Of a stretch of 32,153 nt of DNA, positions 8,280 to 16,365 are shown one piece after another. Position numbers and translations under genes: made by a program. The stretch lies in the NCBI GenBank assembly GCA_016764775.1, contig JAESRE010000026.1, positions 1-32,153 on the forward strand, written 5' to 3'. The DNA comes from Alphaproteobacteria bacterium. Lineage in GTDB: Bacteria > Pseudomonadota > Alphaproteobacteria > Micavibrionales > Micavibrionaceae. Positions within the stretch are counted from its first letter, which is position 1. Every line of letters starts with the position of its first letter. Below the pieces are notes generated by a model, which searched no databases, was not told where the DNA came from, and saw only the letters and a list, made by a program, of their open reading frames with translations.

Positions 8280-9362
8280 TCAAAATATTTGCACATCAGA
8301 TAAATCATAACCTGTGGGTGTAAAATATTCTTTAATCAGGCTTTCATCCACTTTCTCAACATCATCCGGCAACCAATTGGGCTTATTATCTTTATCGATA
8401 AGCTTCGCACGAATGCCTTCATACATATCCGGCTGCCTGATGAAATGTTGTACCGTTATAAAGTCTTGAGAGATCACATCATCAAAACTCATATTTTCCG
8501 ATTTATTCAGATAGGCTGAAACGACCTTAAGACTAGTGGGGGAAACAGAACGTAGCTTCGTAAGCGTATCGTTGGCAACATCGGAACCATCCGCCATCAA
8601 AGCGTCAAAAACCGCTTCCACATCGGTTTCTCCAAACACTTTCTCGATCATTTCAGCATTACGAATATCTGCAAAGTCTTTACTGCCGTCCAGCGTATCT
8701 GCCATCGCCTGTTCGAAATCCGATGTATCACAAGCCTGCTTGGCGGCGGAAATAATGGCGTCGGCGTCAACCTTATCCAGATAGATGTCGGCCAATCCCA
8801 GCTTTACAGCCAGCTTACCGTCAACCCGATCACCGGTCAGCGCCAGATAACGTCCAAAATTATGCGGGCAGCGATTCAAATGATACAAGCCACCAATATC
8901 GGGGAAAAACCCGATAATCACCTCCGGCATGGCCATAATTGTCTTCTCACCGCAAATGCGCACATTACAATGCCCTGCGATTCCATAGCCACCACCCATC
9001 GTAATCCCATCCATGATGGAAACCGTCGGTTTGGGGTAATTGAAAATCTGTTTATTCAGCGAATATTCTTCCGCAAAAAAGACCAGCGGAACACGCGGGT
9101 TTACAACACCTTTACGCGAATCCATACCTGCGCTGTAAAACGCCTTAATGTCACCACCGGCGCAAAACGCCCTGTCCCCTGCGCCTATAAAGACAACAGC
9201 CTGTACATTGTCGTTATCTTTCCATTGATTAAGCGCGGTCGCGACCTGACGGATCATATCCAACGACAGCGCATTCAAGGCTTGCGGCCTGTTTAATGTA
9301 ATCAATCCCAAACCATCACGGGTTTCGAGAATGACTTCATCTGCTGGAATTTCTTGATCCAT
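8280..9362 (-). CDS. 3-hydroxyisobutyryl-CoA hydrolase / enoyl-CoA hydratase family protein
   Basis: Crotonase-fold enzyme of 360 residues, the length of HIBCH-type hydrolases (about 350-380) rather than simple enoyl-CoA hydratases (about 260). HIBCH releases 3-hydroxyisobutyrate in valine breakdown. Signatures are ITLNRPQALNAL (21-32), AFCAGGDIKAFY (65-76) forming the CoA/oxyanion site, MDGITMGGGYGIAGH (117-131), and MPEVIIGFFPDIGG with Glu147 and Asp155 in the catalytic acidic positions. EGIRAKLIDKDNKPNW near the C-terminus is typical of HIBCH-like proteins. The ATG at 9362 sits head to head with hemB, 45 bases away. Confidence 0.87.
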   Translation of the reverse strand: MDQEIPADEVILETRDGLGLITLNRPQALNALSLDMIRQVATALNQWKDNDNVQAVVFIGAGDRAFCAGGDIKAFYSAGMDSRKGVVNPRVPLVFFAEEYSLNKQIFNYPKPTVSIMDGITMGGGYGIAGHCNVRICGEKTIMAMPEVIIGFFPDIGGLYHLNRCPHNFGRYLALTGDRVDGKLAVKLGLADIYLDKVDADAIISAAKQACDTSDFEQAMADTLDGSKDFADIRNAEMIEKVFGETDVEAVFDALMADGSDVANDTLTKLRSVSPTSLKVVSAYLNKSENMSFDDVISQDFITVQHFIRQPDMYEGIRAKLIDKDNKPNWLPDDVEKVDESLIKEYFTPTGYDLSDVQIF

Positions 9363-9407
9363 AGGGGATTAGGGCCTATTTATGTCCAAAAGATTTATGG
9401 TGACGAG

Positions 9408-10457
9408 ATGACACAACTATCAAAGAATAAGCTAAGGCCGACAACGGGGCAAGCATCAGAAAAAAATACTGCGCCCGCATATCCACAAACCCGCATGCGC
9501 CGTCTACGTACATCCGGCTGGATGCGTGGGATGGTTGCCGAAAACCTCCTCACGCCTGCAGACCTGATTTGGCCCGCTTTCATTCTGGAAGCAGCCGACA
9601 AAACCGAAGACATCGCCACCATGCCCGGCGTTCAAAGACTCGGCATTGAAAAACTGGTCGCACGAGCAAAAGAAGCACAAGAACTCGGCGTATCCGCAAT
9701 TGCACTCTTCCCCGTCGTACCAACATCAAAGAAGACGGAAGGCGGAGAGGAAAGCTTCAACCCGATGAACCTCATCTGCAACGCGACAAAGCGCATCAAA
9801 GAAGCAGCACCCGAAATCGGAATCATCACGGATGTCGCGCTCGACCCCTACACAACGCACGGTCACGACGGGTTACTGGATGACGATAAAATCCTCAACG
9901 ATGAAACCATTGAGGTTCTCTGCAAGCAGGCTCTGAACCAAGCCAAAGCGGGAGCGGATATCATTGCCCCTTCGGATATGATGGACGGCCGCGTTGCCGC
10001 AATTCGTCAGGCTCTGGACGCCGAAGGCTTCGAGGATGTCGCCATAATGTCCTACGCCGCGAAATACGCATCCTGCTTTTACGGCCCCTTCCGCGACGCT
10101 GTCGGCTCAAAAAGCGCACTGAAAGGCGACAAGAAAACCTATCAAATGAGTCCAGCCAACACAGATGAAGCCATTCGCGAGGTCCAACTCGACATTGCCG
10201 AAGGTGCGGACATGGTCATGGTCAAACCCGGTATGCCTTATCTGGATATCGTTCGTCGTGTTAAAGAACGGTTCAACGTCCCGACATTCGCCTATCAGGT
10301 CAGCGGGGAATACGCGATGCTCAGACACGCCGCAGACCAAGGCTGTTTTGATTTCGAAACCTCTTTGATGGAAAGCCTCCTTGGATTCAAGCGCGCTGGA
10401 TGCAACGGAATCCTGACTTACGGCGCTCTGGACGCGGCAAAACTCCTGAAATCCTGA
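9408..10457 (+). CDS. hemB: Delta-aminolevulinic acid dehydratase (porphobilinogen synthase)
   Basis: Joins two 5-aminolevulinates into porphobilinogen for haem synthesis. From the ATG at 9408 it is 350 residues, with an N-terminal extension of about 25 residues before the conserved YPQTRMRRLR. The two active-site lysines are Lys219 in SYAAKYASCFYGPFRDA and Lys273 in VMVKPGMPYLDIV. The metal loop reads DVALDPYTTHGHDG, with aspartates instead of the zinc-binding cysteines, so this is the Mg-dependent type usual in Alphaproteobacteria. The frame is open further upstream to a TTG inside the opposing gene, but the ATG is the better start. Only a weak GGTG precedes it. Confidence 0.95.
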   Translation: MTQLSKNKLRPTTGQASEKNTAPAYPQTRMRRLRTSGWMRGMVAENLLTPADLIWPAFILEAADKTEDIATMPGVQRLGIEKLVARAKEAQELGVSAIALFPVVPTSKKTEGGEESFNPMNLICNATKRIKEAAPEIGIITDVALDPYTTHGHDGLLDDDKILNDETIEVLCKQALNQAKAGADIIAPSDMMDGRVAAIRQALDAEGFEDVAIMSYAAKYASCFYGPFRDAVGSKSALKGDKKTYQMSPANTDEAIREVQLDIAEGADMVMVKPGMPYLDIVRRVKERFNVPTFAYQVSGEYAMLRHAADQGCFDFETSLMESLLGFKRAGCNGILTYGALDAAKLLKS

Positions 10458-10540
10458 GAACAGTTCAAAACAAGCGGGTGCGTAAGGCTCTTTTTTCGGG
10501 TATCCTAGATATTCGATAACTTCGCTGTATTCGACCCCGC

Positions 10541-12547
10541 ATGTTCAAATCAAAAAAACAACAAAAACTCAAAGAACAAAGAGACCGCTTCCTCGCCTGT
10601 GCGTTTGCCTCCGCCGATCTTTTTATAGAGATCGACCCTTTCGGCACGATCGTATACGCCACAGGTGCCGTAAAGACATTAACGGGCATCGACCATGGAA
10701 CTTTGCGCGGCAAAAAATGGCTAACCATCTTTGAGCCCGAACACCACAACCTCTTGATACGCCTGCGCAAGGAAGCTATGCCGGGCATTCGGCAAGGGCC
10801 TTTTCTGGTCGACATGAACAAAGATCTGGGTGGACAGAAAGGCATCCTGACCAGCATAAAGCTCCCGGGCAGCAAGAGTTTCTATGTCACATTGGGCTTA
10901 AGCAATGCCCTGCTCAGCGCCCTCTCCCAACTGATGAAAGAGCATGAAGGCGGCCCGATGCTAACAGGGTTCGTCGCCAGCGATCTGGAAAAAGAAGTCG
11001 CCCTGACAACCGACTTCGTCCCCGAAGCGGACGACGACGCACCTCTGGAAACGGGGTATGTCGCGGACGACACTGATAAAGATGCACTCACCACGGGATA
11101 CGAAGCCGAAGATATCCGCGAAGAAGAAACGCTAACGACAGGCTATGAGGCAGATGACCTGAAAGAGGAAGAATCCCTGACAACCGGATACGTCGCGGAT
11201 GACATTGATAAAGATGCTCTAACCACAGGATATGAAGCTGAGGACATTGATAAAGATGCGCTGACCACGGGATACGAAGCCGAAGACGTTGATAATGAAG
11301 CGTTGACCACAGGCTTTACGCCGGAAACATTGGGAAGCAGCGAAGCAATTGACGAACGTTCGGAGTTTCACAGTGAAGCCAAGCGTGTTTTCAAATACGC
11401 AAAACGCCACAACCTCAGTGCTTCCATGACTGTCTTCGAATTCAACGCTGTCGAAACCATCGAAGACGAAGACTGGCCAGGGATCATGAGCCGCATATCC
11501 GAGCTGATGCATAACGAATCTCTGGCAGACTGCCCGCCCATACATATCAAAGACCGCATATATGGCCTTCTCCATGACAGCGATAAGAAGATGGAGAAAC
11601 TGAAAAACCACATAGAGAAAATTTCAAAAGACTTAGACCCAACCGGAAACGGCATAACGGTTGAAATCAAAACAATCAGCGCCAGCCTCAATGAAATATC
11701 GAGTGACGAAGCCACGCGCGCACTTCTGCACACCATTAGTGCGATCAAGGAAAACAAAGAAGACATTATCGAGACGTCGCTCGCACAAAACATGAAAAAG
11801 CTGGTCACCTCCAACCGCGATAAGCTTTCCGAATTCAAAGGCATCATCGACAGGGTTGATTTCAACATCAACTTTCAGCCGGTTATCACAACCAAAACAG
11901 GCGAAGCCGAATTTTACGAAGTGCTGAGCCGCGTCAATACAGGCGATATCGCTGATTGGGTGCTGTTTGGTGAGGATAAAGGCCTCGCTCCGAATTTTGA
12001 TCTGGCCGTGCTTGAGCGCACAATGAACTACATTCACTTCAAAGCCGGCACGACGCGGACCCGCTTCGCCATAAACATCTCGAGCAAATCAATCGAAGCC
12101 AAAGGCTTTCTTGAAAAATTCCATGAGCAACTGGCCCGTCGTGATTTAAGCACTAGATTACTCATAGAAATCAACAATCCACGCACCATCGAAGACGCTT
12201 CAACGCTGAAGGAGTTCATAGCCTCCCTCAAAGCGTTAAATTACGAGGTCGCGCTCGACAAAATCATGGTGGATCAGGAACTACCGGAGTTTCTCGAAAC
12301 GGTTGAGGCGTCCTATCTTAAGATCGGCCACAAAACCCTGAAACGTCTATCTGATGAGGCTGACGGCAAGGAATTGGTCGAAAATATTATCGCCACATGC
12401 AAAAAGCAAAAAATCAAAATCGTCGGGCAATTAATTGAAGAAAAAAAACAATTGGAATTCCTAAAGGAGCTGGGAATTCCCTGCGCGCAAGGCTATTTAT
12501 TCGGAAAAGCCGAACCCGCACCCAAATTCATTCCACCCACAAAGTAA
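10541..12547 (+). CDS. PAS - acidic repeat - degenerate EAL domain protein next to motAB
   Basis: A 668-residue cytoplasmic protein with no membrane segment. Residues 13-120 look like a PAS sensor (FIEIDPFGTIVYATGAV and following). Residues 141-269 are nine imperfect 14-15-residue acidic repeats of the LTTGYEAEDIDKDA type. Residues 275-430 are helical and unassigned, perhaps a worn GGDEF remnant. Residues 440-660 align with EAL phosphodiesterases: FQPVITTKTGEAEFYEVLSR with Glu460, INISSKS with Asn512, IEINN with Glu543, and QGYLFGKAEP. Key catalytic positions are lost: DDFGTG reads DKIMVD, KID reads KIG (Gly596), and AEGVE reads GQLIE. It is probably a c-di-GMP-binding or scaffold protein, not a hydrolase. 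No clear Shine-Dalgarno; motA is 199 bases downstream. Confidence 0.85.
   Translation: MFKSKKQQKLKEQRDRFLACAFASADLFIEIDPFGTIVYATGAVKTLTGIDHGTLRGKKWLTIFEPEHHNLLIRLRKEAMPGIRQGPFLVDMNKDLGGQKGILTSIKLPGSKSFYVTLGLSNALLSALSQLMKEHEGGPMLTGFVASDLEKEVALTTDFVPEADDDAPLETGYVADDTDKDALTTGYEAEDIREEETLTTGYEADDLKEEESLTTGYVADDIDKDALTTGYEAEDIDKDALTTGYEAEDVDNEALTTGFTPETLGSSEAIDERSEFHSEAKRVFKYAKRHNLSASMTVFEFNAVETIEDEDWPGIMSRISELMHNESLADCPPIHIKDRIYGLLHDSDKKMEKLKNHIEKISKDLDPTGNGITVEIKTISASLNEISSDEATRALLHTISAIKENKEDIIETSLAQNMKKLVTSNRDKLSEFKGIIDRVDFNINFQPVITTKTGEAEFYEVLSRVNTGDIADWVLFGEDKGLAPNFDLAVLERTMNYIHFKAGTTRTRFAINISSKSIEAKGFLEKFHEQLARRDLSTRLLIEINNPRTIEDASTLKEFIASLKALNYEVALDKIMVDQELPEFLETVEASYLKIGHKTLKRLSDEADGKELVENIIATCKKQKIKIVGQLIEEKKQLEFLKELGIPCAQGYLFGKAEPAPKFIPPTK
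10961..11347 (+). repeat. Nine in-frame tandem repeats (42-45 bases) encoding acidic LTTGY units
   Basis: Units begin at codons 141, 155, 169, 183, 198, 213, 227, 241 and 255 of the EAL protein. The peptide consensus is LTTGYEAEDIDKDA. Units 4 and 5 are one codon longer, and units 1, 2 and 9 are the most worn. Adjacent copies differ mostly at third codon positions, so the peptide has been kept while the DNA drifted. This indicates an old expansion under protein-level selection. Confidence 0.85.
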
Positions 12548-12678
12548 TAATGTTTAACGCTACATACATGCTTATGCCCTTGATCTTACGCGCTAAAAAC
12601 AGCACACTCTATACGTGTTATTACTTGCTTGGTTATGAACTAACACGCCTAGGGGCTGCGTTCTGCATCTTTAAATCG

Positions 12679-12701
12679 ACAATTAAGGGCTTTTTAATTG
12701 T
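12679..12701 (+). promoter_or_regulatory. CtrA-type box (TTAA-N7-TTAA) within an inverted repeat upstream of motA
   Basis: TTAA at 12683-12686 and TTAA at 12694-12697 are separated by exactly seven bases, the full CtrA consensus of Alphaproteobacteria. The box ends about 50 bases before the motA ATG. It sits inside an 8-base inverted repeat (ACAATTAA / TTAATTGT). A GAATC, which fits the CcrM site GANTC, follows at 12702-12706. CtrA control of flagellar genes is well established in related bacteria, but use of this site is inferred. Confidence 0.55.
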
Positions 12702-12746
12702 GAATCGCATATCCTGCACATCTGACAAAGGATTTGGACAGACTTT

Positions 12747-13646
12747 ATGAAACTCGTCGGTTTAGCACTCGTTTTCGTATGTACATTCGGCGGCCTGTTG
12801 ATCGCGATGCATTTCGACATCCCGAAATTCATGAGCCTCATGGGCCTGATTTTGGGTGCGATGCCCGGCGAAATGGTCATCATCCTTGGTGTTGCCATCG
12901 CCGCCTTTATGATTGCGAATTCCAGCGAAACAATTAAAGGCACCATGAAATACATGAGTGCCCTGACCAAACCGACAGCCTATTCAAAAGAAGATTACGT
13001 CGAGTTGATGAGTGCCCTCTACACGGTCTTCAAACTCGCCAGAACAAAGGGCTGGCTGGCTCTGGAACAACATATCGAACAACCTGAGGAAAGCGACCTC
13101 TTCAGCAAATTTCCCAGCCTTCAACACAACCATCATGCCATCATCTTCCTGTGCGATTACCTGCGGATCATCTCGTTGGGTAATGAAAATGCATTTGAGC
13201 TGGAAGCCTTGATGGACGAAGAAATTGAAACCATCGCCCACCACGAAGGTCATCCGGGTCACGCGGTACAAACCATGGCTGACGGTATCCCCGCTCTCGG
13301 TATTGTGGCTGCGGTTTTGGGTGTTATTAAAACAATGGCCTCCATTTCCGAACCGCCTGAAGTCCTCGGTAAACTGATCGGTGGTGCTTTGGTGGGTACA
13401 TTCCTCGGGGTGTGGTTGTCTTACGGTATGGTCGCACCGATTGCCGGTGCCATGACCACAAAAGCCGAATCACAAGTCATGTACTTTAAATGCATCAAGG
13501 TCGCGATCATCGCCTTCCTGAATGGTGCGGCCCCACAGGTCGCCGTGGAATTTGCACGTAAATTCCTGCCGCATGACGTACAGCCGACATTCCAGGAACT
13601 GGAAGAACACTTAAACGAACTACCATCCCCGACTGCACAGTCATAA
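12747..13646 (+). CDS. motA: Flagellar stator protein MotA
   Basis: Inner-membrane proton-channel subunit that, with MotB, drives flagellar rotation. The 299 residues show four membrane segments: about 2-22, 32-56, 180-201 and 206-233. A cytoplasmic loop of about 120 residues between the second pair carries the rotor-contacting charged region. Conserved prolines are visible in DGIPALGIVAAVLGVI and in YGMVAPIAGAM, matching the functional prolines of MotA. The length and layout are those of alphaproteobacterial MotA. It is 29 bases upstream of motB and preceded by the CtrA-type box. Confidence 0.95.
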   Translation: MKLVGLALVFVCTFGGLLIAMHFDIPKFMSLMGLILGAMPGEMVIILGVAIAAFMIANSSETIKGTMKYMSALTKPTAYSKEDYVELMSALYTVFKLARTKGWLALEQHIEQPEESDLFSKFPSLQHNHHAIIFLCDYLRIISLGNENAFELEALMDEEIETIAHHEGHPGHAVQTMADGIPALGIVAAVLGVIKTMASISEPPEVLGKLIGGALVGTFLGVWLSYGMVAPIAGAMTTKAESQVMYFKCIKVAIIAFLNGAAPQVAVEFARKFLPHDVQPTFQELEEHLNELPSPTAQS

Positions 13647-13675
13647 GGGGTAGATAGCTTAAGGAACACACAACA

Positions 13676-14746
13676 GTGTCCGACGAAGACAAACTCGAAC
13701 AGCCCATAGTCATCAAGAAGATCGTCAAAGGCGGCGGTCATCACGGTGGCGCGTGGAAAGTAGCCTACGCCGACTTCGTGACCGCGATGATGGCGTTTTT
13801 CCTGCTGCTATGGCTGCTCAATGTGACAACGGATGAGGAGAAAGACCTCATATCCAACTTCTTCGACCCCACCCACCCGCAAGTCTCAAGCAGAGAAAGC
13901 GGCGCAGGCGGTGTTCTCGGCGGCTTAACTATGGCGACGGAAGGCGCGATGACTTCCAACGTCATGCCCGTTTCCAACCCCACACCGTCAGGGTCAACAG
14001 GCACTGTGCCCAACACAAAAAAGAGAACAACAAGAGGCGGTTCAACAAGCGACGGGCAGTCACAGCTTGAACAAGCGAAGGAAAAACTCCGCCAGCAAGA
14101 ACAAGAACGCTTCAATCAAGCAGAAAACGCCTTGAAAGAAGCGATAGAAAGCAACCCCGAGCTTCAAAACATCAAAGACAACATCATGATTGACCAAACC
14201 CCTGAAGGATTGCGCATTCAGGTGATTGATAAGGACGGCAACCCCATGTTCGCAACAGGCAGCGCCCGCATGTTTGAAAAAACCGAAAAGCTGTTCCGTC
14301 AGGTCGCTGAAATCATCAAAGAACAACCCAACGACCTCTCCGTCCGTGGCCATACCGACAGCGCCTCTTACGGTGAAGGCGCATCCTACACAAACTGGGA
14401 ACTATCCGCGGACCGTGCAAATTCAAGCCGACGCGTCCTGTTGGATTCCGATTTCCCCGAAGAGCGCATACACGATGTCGTAGGAAAAGCCGACACCGAG
14501 CATCTAATCCCCGATGACCCCCGTGCGGACAGCAACCGTCGTGTATCCATTATCCTGCTGCGCGAAGAATTGACCGACCCTGGCTTTGAGGAAAAAGCAC
14601 GGGCGCTCGTTCCTGAACCGGAAAGCACAGCGCCGGAAGAACCGCAACAACCTGTCAAAATCGAGGAAGGCGAAGCCGAAGGCATCCCCGGCCTACCTAA
14701 ACTGGGCACATTCAAAAAGACCCCCGGTAAGGTAGAGTTCCCTTAA
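13676..14746 (+). CDS. motB: Flagellar stator protein MotB
   Basis: Peptidoglycan-anchored stator subunit. The 356-residue protein has a basic N-terminus, then one membrane helix (about 31-50, AYADFVTAMMAFFLLLWLL) with the proton-binding Asp33. A Gly/Ser/Thr-rich linker (about 70-128) and a charged coiled stretch (129-170) follow. The OmpA/MotB domain (about 178-300) contains VRGHTDSASY and LSADRANSSRRVL. The tail beyond residue 305 is an extra acidic, Pro/Glu-rich extension. The start is a GTG at 13676 with AAGGA ten bases upstream; no ATG precedes the conserved motif. It pairs with motA. Confidence 0.95.
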   Translation: MSDEDKLEQPIVIKKIVKGGGHHGGAWKVAYADFVTAMMAFFLLLWLLNVTTDEEKDLISNFFDPTHPQVSSRESGAGGVLGGLTMATEGAMTSNVMPVSNPTPSGSTGTVPNTKKRTTRGGSTSDGQSQLEQAKEKLRQQEQERFNQAENALKEAIESNPELQNIKDNIMIDQTPEGLRIQVIDKDGNPMFATGSARMFEKTEKLFRQVAEIIKEQPNDLSVRGHTDSASYGEGASYTNWELSADRANSSRRVLLDSDFPEERIHDVVGKADTEHLIPDDPRADSNRRVSIILLREELTDPGFEEKARALVPEPESTAPEEPQQPVKIEEGEAEGIPGLPKLGTFKKTPGKVEFP

Positions 14747-14777
14747 CCCACTGAAAAACAGATATAAAAAATAAAAA

Positions 14778-14800
14778 CGGGAACAGTCTTTATGTTTCCG
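14778..14800 (+). terminator. Weak hairpin after motB
   Basis: CGGGAAC (14778-14784) pairs with GTTTCCG (14794-14800) with one G-T wobble and a 9-base loop. There is no run of T after it, so it may be only a partial terminator for motAB. Confidence 0.3.
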
Positions 14801-14844
14801 GCGTTTGTCTATGCAGATTGGAATTTTTTGAAAGGACCAAAGCC

Positions 14845-15198
14845 ATGAAAACGAAAAGTATAATCGCATTAGGTGCAGGGGCATTGCTCTTGGTCGGCGC
14901 TACAGCAGGCGCCAGCGTTTACGTTATGGAGATGGACGACAACGAACCGTCAGACGTTAACAAAGCCAGAGTGTCCTCTAACGAAACCGTAAATTACACG
15001 GAAACACGTCAGGTACGCCAAGTGAACTGTGACGATGACAACATTGTCGGTAAAGTTATCGGTGGTGCCGCAGGCGGCCTTGCCGGTAGCCAGATCGGCG
15101 ACGGCAGCGGTAAAACCGCCGCCACAATCGGTGGTTCCGTTGGCGGTACACTCCTCGGTGAAGAATATATCCCGACGAAAAACGTCACCTGTAAATAA
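14845..15198 (+). CDS. Glycine-zipper (17 kDa antigen-type) envelope protein
   Basis: A 117-residue exported or membrane-anchored protein. Residues 3-28 are hydrophobic (IIALGAGALLLVGATAGAS) and could be a signal peptide or anchor. No lipobox cysteine follows, so it is not an obvious lipoprotein. After an acidic, Asn/Thr-rich region comes a two-segment glycine zipper (VIGGAAGGLAGSQIGDGSG, then GGSVGGTLLG), as in the Rick_17kDa_Anti family. Two cysteines flank it (VNCDDD and the penultimate VTCK) and could form a disulfide. AAGGA at 14832-14836 supports the ATG at 14845 over an upstream TTG. The cellular role is unknown. Confidence 0.85.
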   Translation: MKTKSIIALGAGALLLVGATAGASVYVMEMDDNEPSDVNKARVSSNETVNYTETRQVRQVNCDDDNIVGKVIGGAAGGLAGSQIGDGSGKTAATIGGSVGGTLLGEEYIPTKNVTCK

Positions 15199-15213
15199 TA
15201 AACAGCAAAAATA

Positions 15214-15247
15214 TAATCGGCCTTAAAGATTGTTTTGGGGCCGGTTA
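15214..15247 (+). terminator. GC-rich hairpin after the glycine-zipper gene
   Basis: TAATCGGCC (15214-15222) pairs with GGCCGGTTA (15239-15247) with one G-T wobble and a 16-base loop. It stands 16 bases past the stop codon. No T-run follows, so termination efficiency is doubtful. Confidence 0.4.
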
Positions 15248-15375
15248 CAAAGCATCAAAACACCTCTCTGAATCGTACTTTCGAATATGCTTAAGTACGT
15301 GATATTTAACGATTTACCCTGTTCAGCCCCCCAAAAAGCCCTTACATTATTCCTACATCATAATTTAGGGGCAGC

Positions 15376-16365
15376 ATGGGCGCGCAACCACCTGATAGAA
15401 AGCAAGTTCTCGAGCAACTTGATAGAATTCTTCGGACTGGAGATTTTGAGAGATCTGCACGCATATCCCAATTCCTGAAATTCATCGTTCACAAAACGCT
15501 AGACGGAGAAGCTGAGGATATCAAAGGCTACACACTGGGCGTGGAAGTCTTTGATAAGCCGGAAAACTTCGACCCGGACACGGATGCGACAGTGCGTGTA
15601 GAAGCCACTCGCCTGCGTAAAGCCCTGACAATCTATTATCACGAAGACGGTAAGAACGACCCGCTGATCATCACAATCCCCAAGGGGTCGTATAAGCCTG
15701 TTTTCATAGAAAATACTCCGCGCACCACGTCGGAAAACGCATCGAATGACAACGACGACCATGTACAGAAATTCATCTATTTCGGCATCGCCACGCTGTG
15801 CCTGCTTCTGTTGGCTATCGGCATAAACAGAGCCCACATGCCCGAGACGGCCGAAGAAAGCGTAAACGAGCAGATCGCCCCGAAACGCTACATTCCCGTG
15901 GTTGTGATCGCCCCCTTTGATCCTATAGGCGGGCCGGAAGCTGAAAATCTGGCTCATAGCATGGAAAGACGCCTAACGACTAACCTGCGACGCTTCAAAT
16001 TCTTACGTGCACTGCGTTTAGACACCGTCACCGAATACGAAACCTTTGTCCAGAAAACGGCTAGCCTTAAGAGAACCCCGGACACCCACTACGCAATCGA
16101 AGGTATGATCCGCTTAAAGGACAATACCGTCAGCGCCAACATAAGAGTTCTCGATCTTGAAAAAACAACCTTTGTATGGAGCTACGAAGAAAGCTTTCCG
16201 TATGACGAACAAACCGTAGAAGATGATCTGGAAGAGCTCTCGGGCTCCGTCGCCTCTCAACTATCCTCCGCCTACGGTGTCTTCTTTAATCTGGAACAAG
16301 AACGCATCGACAGTAATCCCGATAACCCTCTAAGCAAACATTACATCTGTTACCTAAAGTTCTAA
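15376..16365 (+). CDS. Membrane-anchored TolB/TPR-type signalling protein, N-terminal part ending at a premature stop
   Basis: The 329 residues start at an ATG with AGGGG five bases upstream. Residues 15-110 form a conserved N-terminal module (FLKFIVHKTLDGEAEDIKGY, then VFDKPENFDPDTDATVRVEA and IPKGSYKPVF). This type is found at the start of bacterial adenylate-cyclase-like and TPR regulatory proteins and is winged-helix-like. One membrane helix lies at about 132-150. A periplasmic-side TolB/FlgO-like domain follows (IPVVVIAPFDPIGG to about 310). The frame stops at TAA 16363-16365, but the same frame carries on for 246 more sense codons with clear TPR homology. This is therefore the front part of a protein of about 575 residues: a nonsense mutation, an assembly error, or readthrough. 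Confidence 0.75.
   Translation: MGAQPPDRKQVLEQLDRILRTGDFERSARISQFLKFIVHKTLDGEAEDIKGYTLGVEVFDKPENFDPDTDATVRVEATRLRKALTIYYHEDGKNDPLIITIPKGSYKPVFIENTPRTTSENASNDNDDHVQKFIYFGIATLCLLLLAIGINRAHMPETAEESVNEQIAPKRYIPVVVIAPFDPIGGPEAENLAHSMERRLTTNLRRFKFLRALRLDTVTEYETFVQKTASLKRTPDTHYAIEGMIRLKDNTVSANIRVLDLEKTTFVWSYEESFPYDEQTVEDDLEELSGSVASQLSSAYGVFFNLEQERIDSNPDNPLSKHYICYLKF

Noticed and set aside
9354-9407. Upstream extension of hemB to a TTG at 9354.
   Set aside because: It would overlap the opposing hydrolase start and add residues absent from the family. The ATG at 9408 is sufficient.
10961-11347. Regularly spaced repeats that might suggest a CRISPR array.
   Set aside because: The repeats are contiguous, in frame, without spacers, and encode a protein repeat.
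12550-12750. A 66-codon frame in the gap between the EAL gene and motA.
   Set aside because: No Shine-Dalgarno, no recognisable motif, and it covers the CtrA-type box and the motA leader. The gap is better read as a promoter region.
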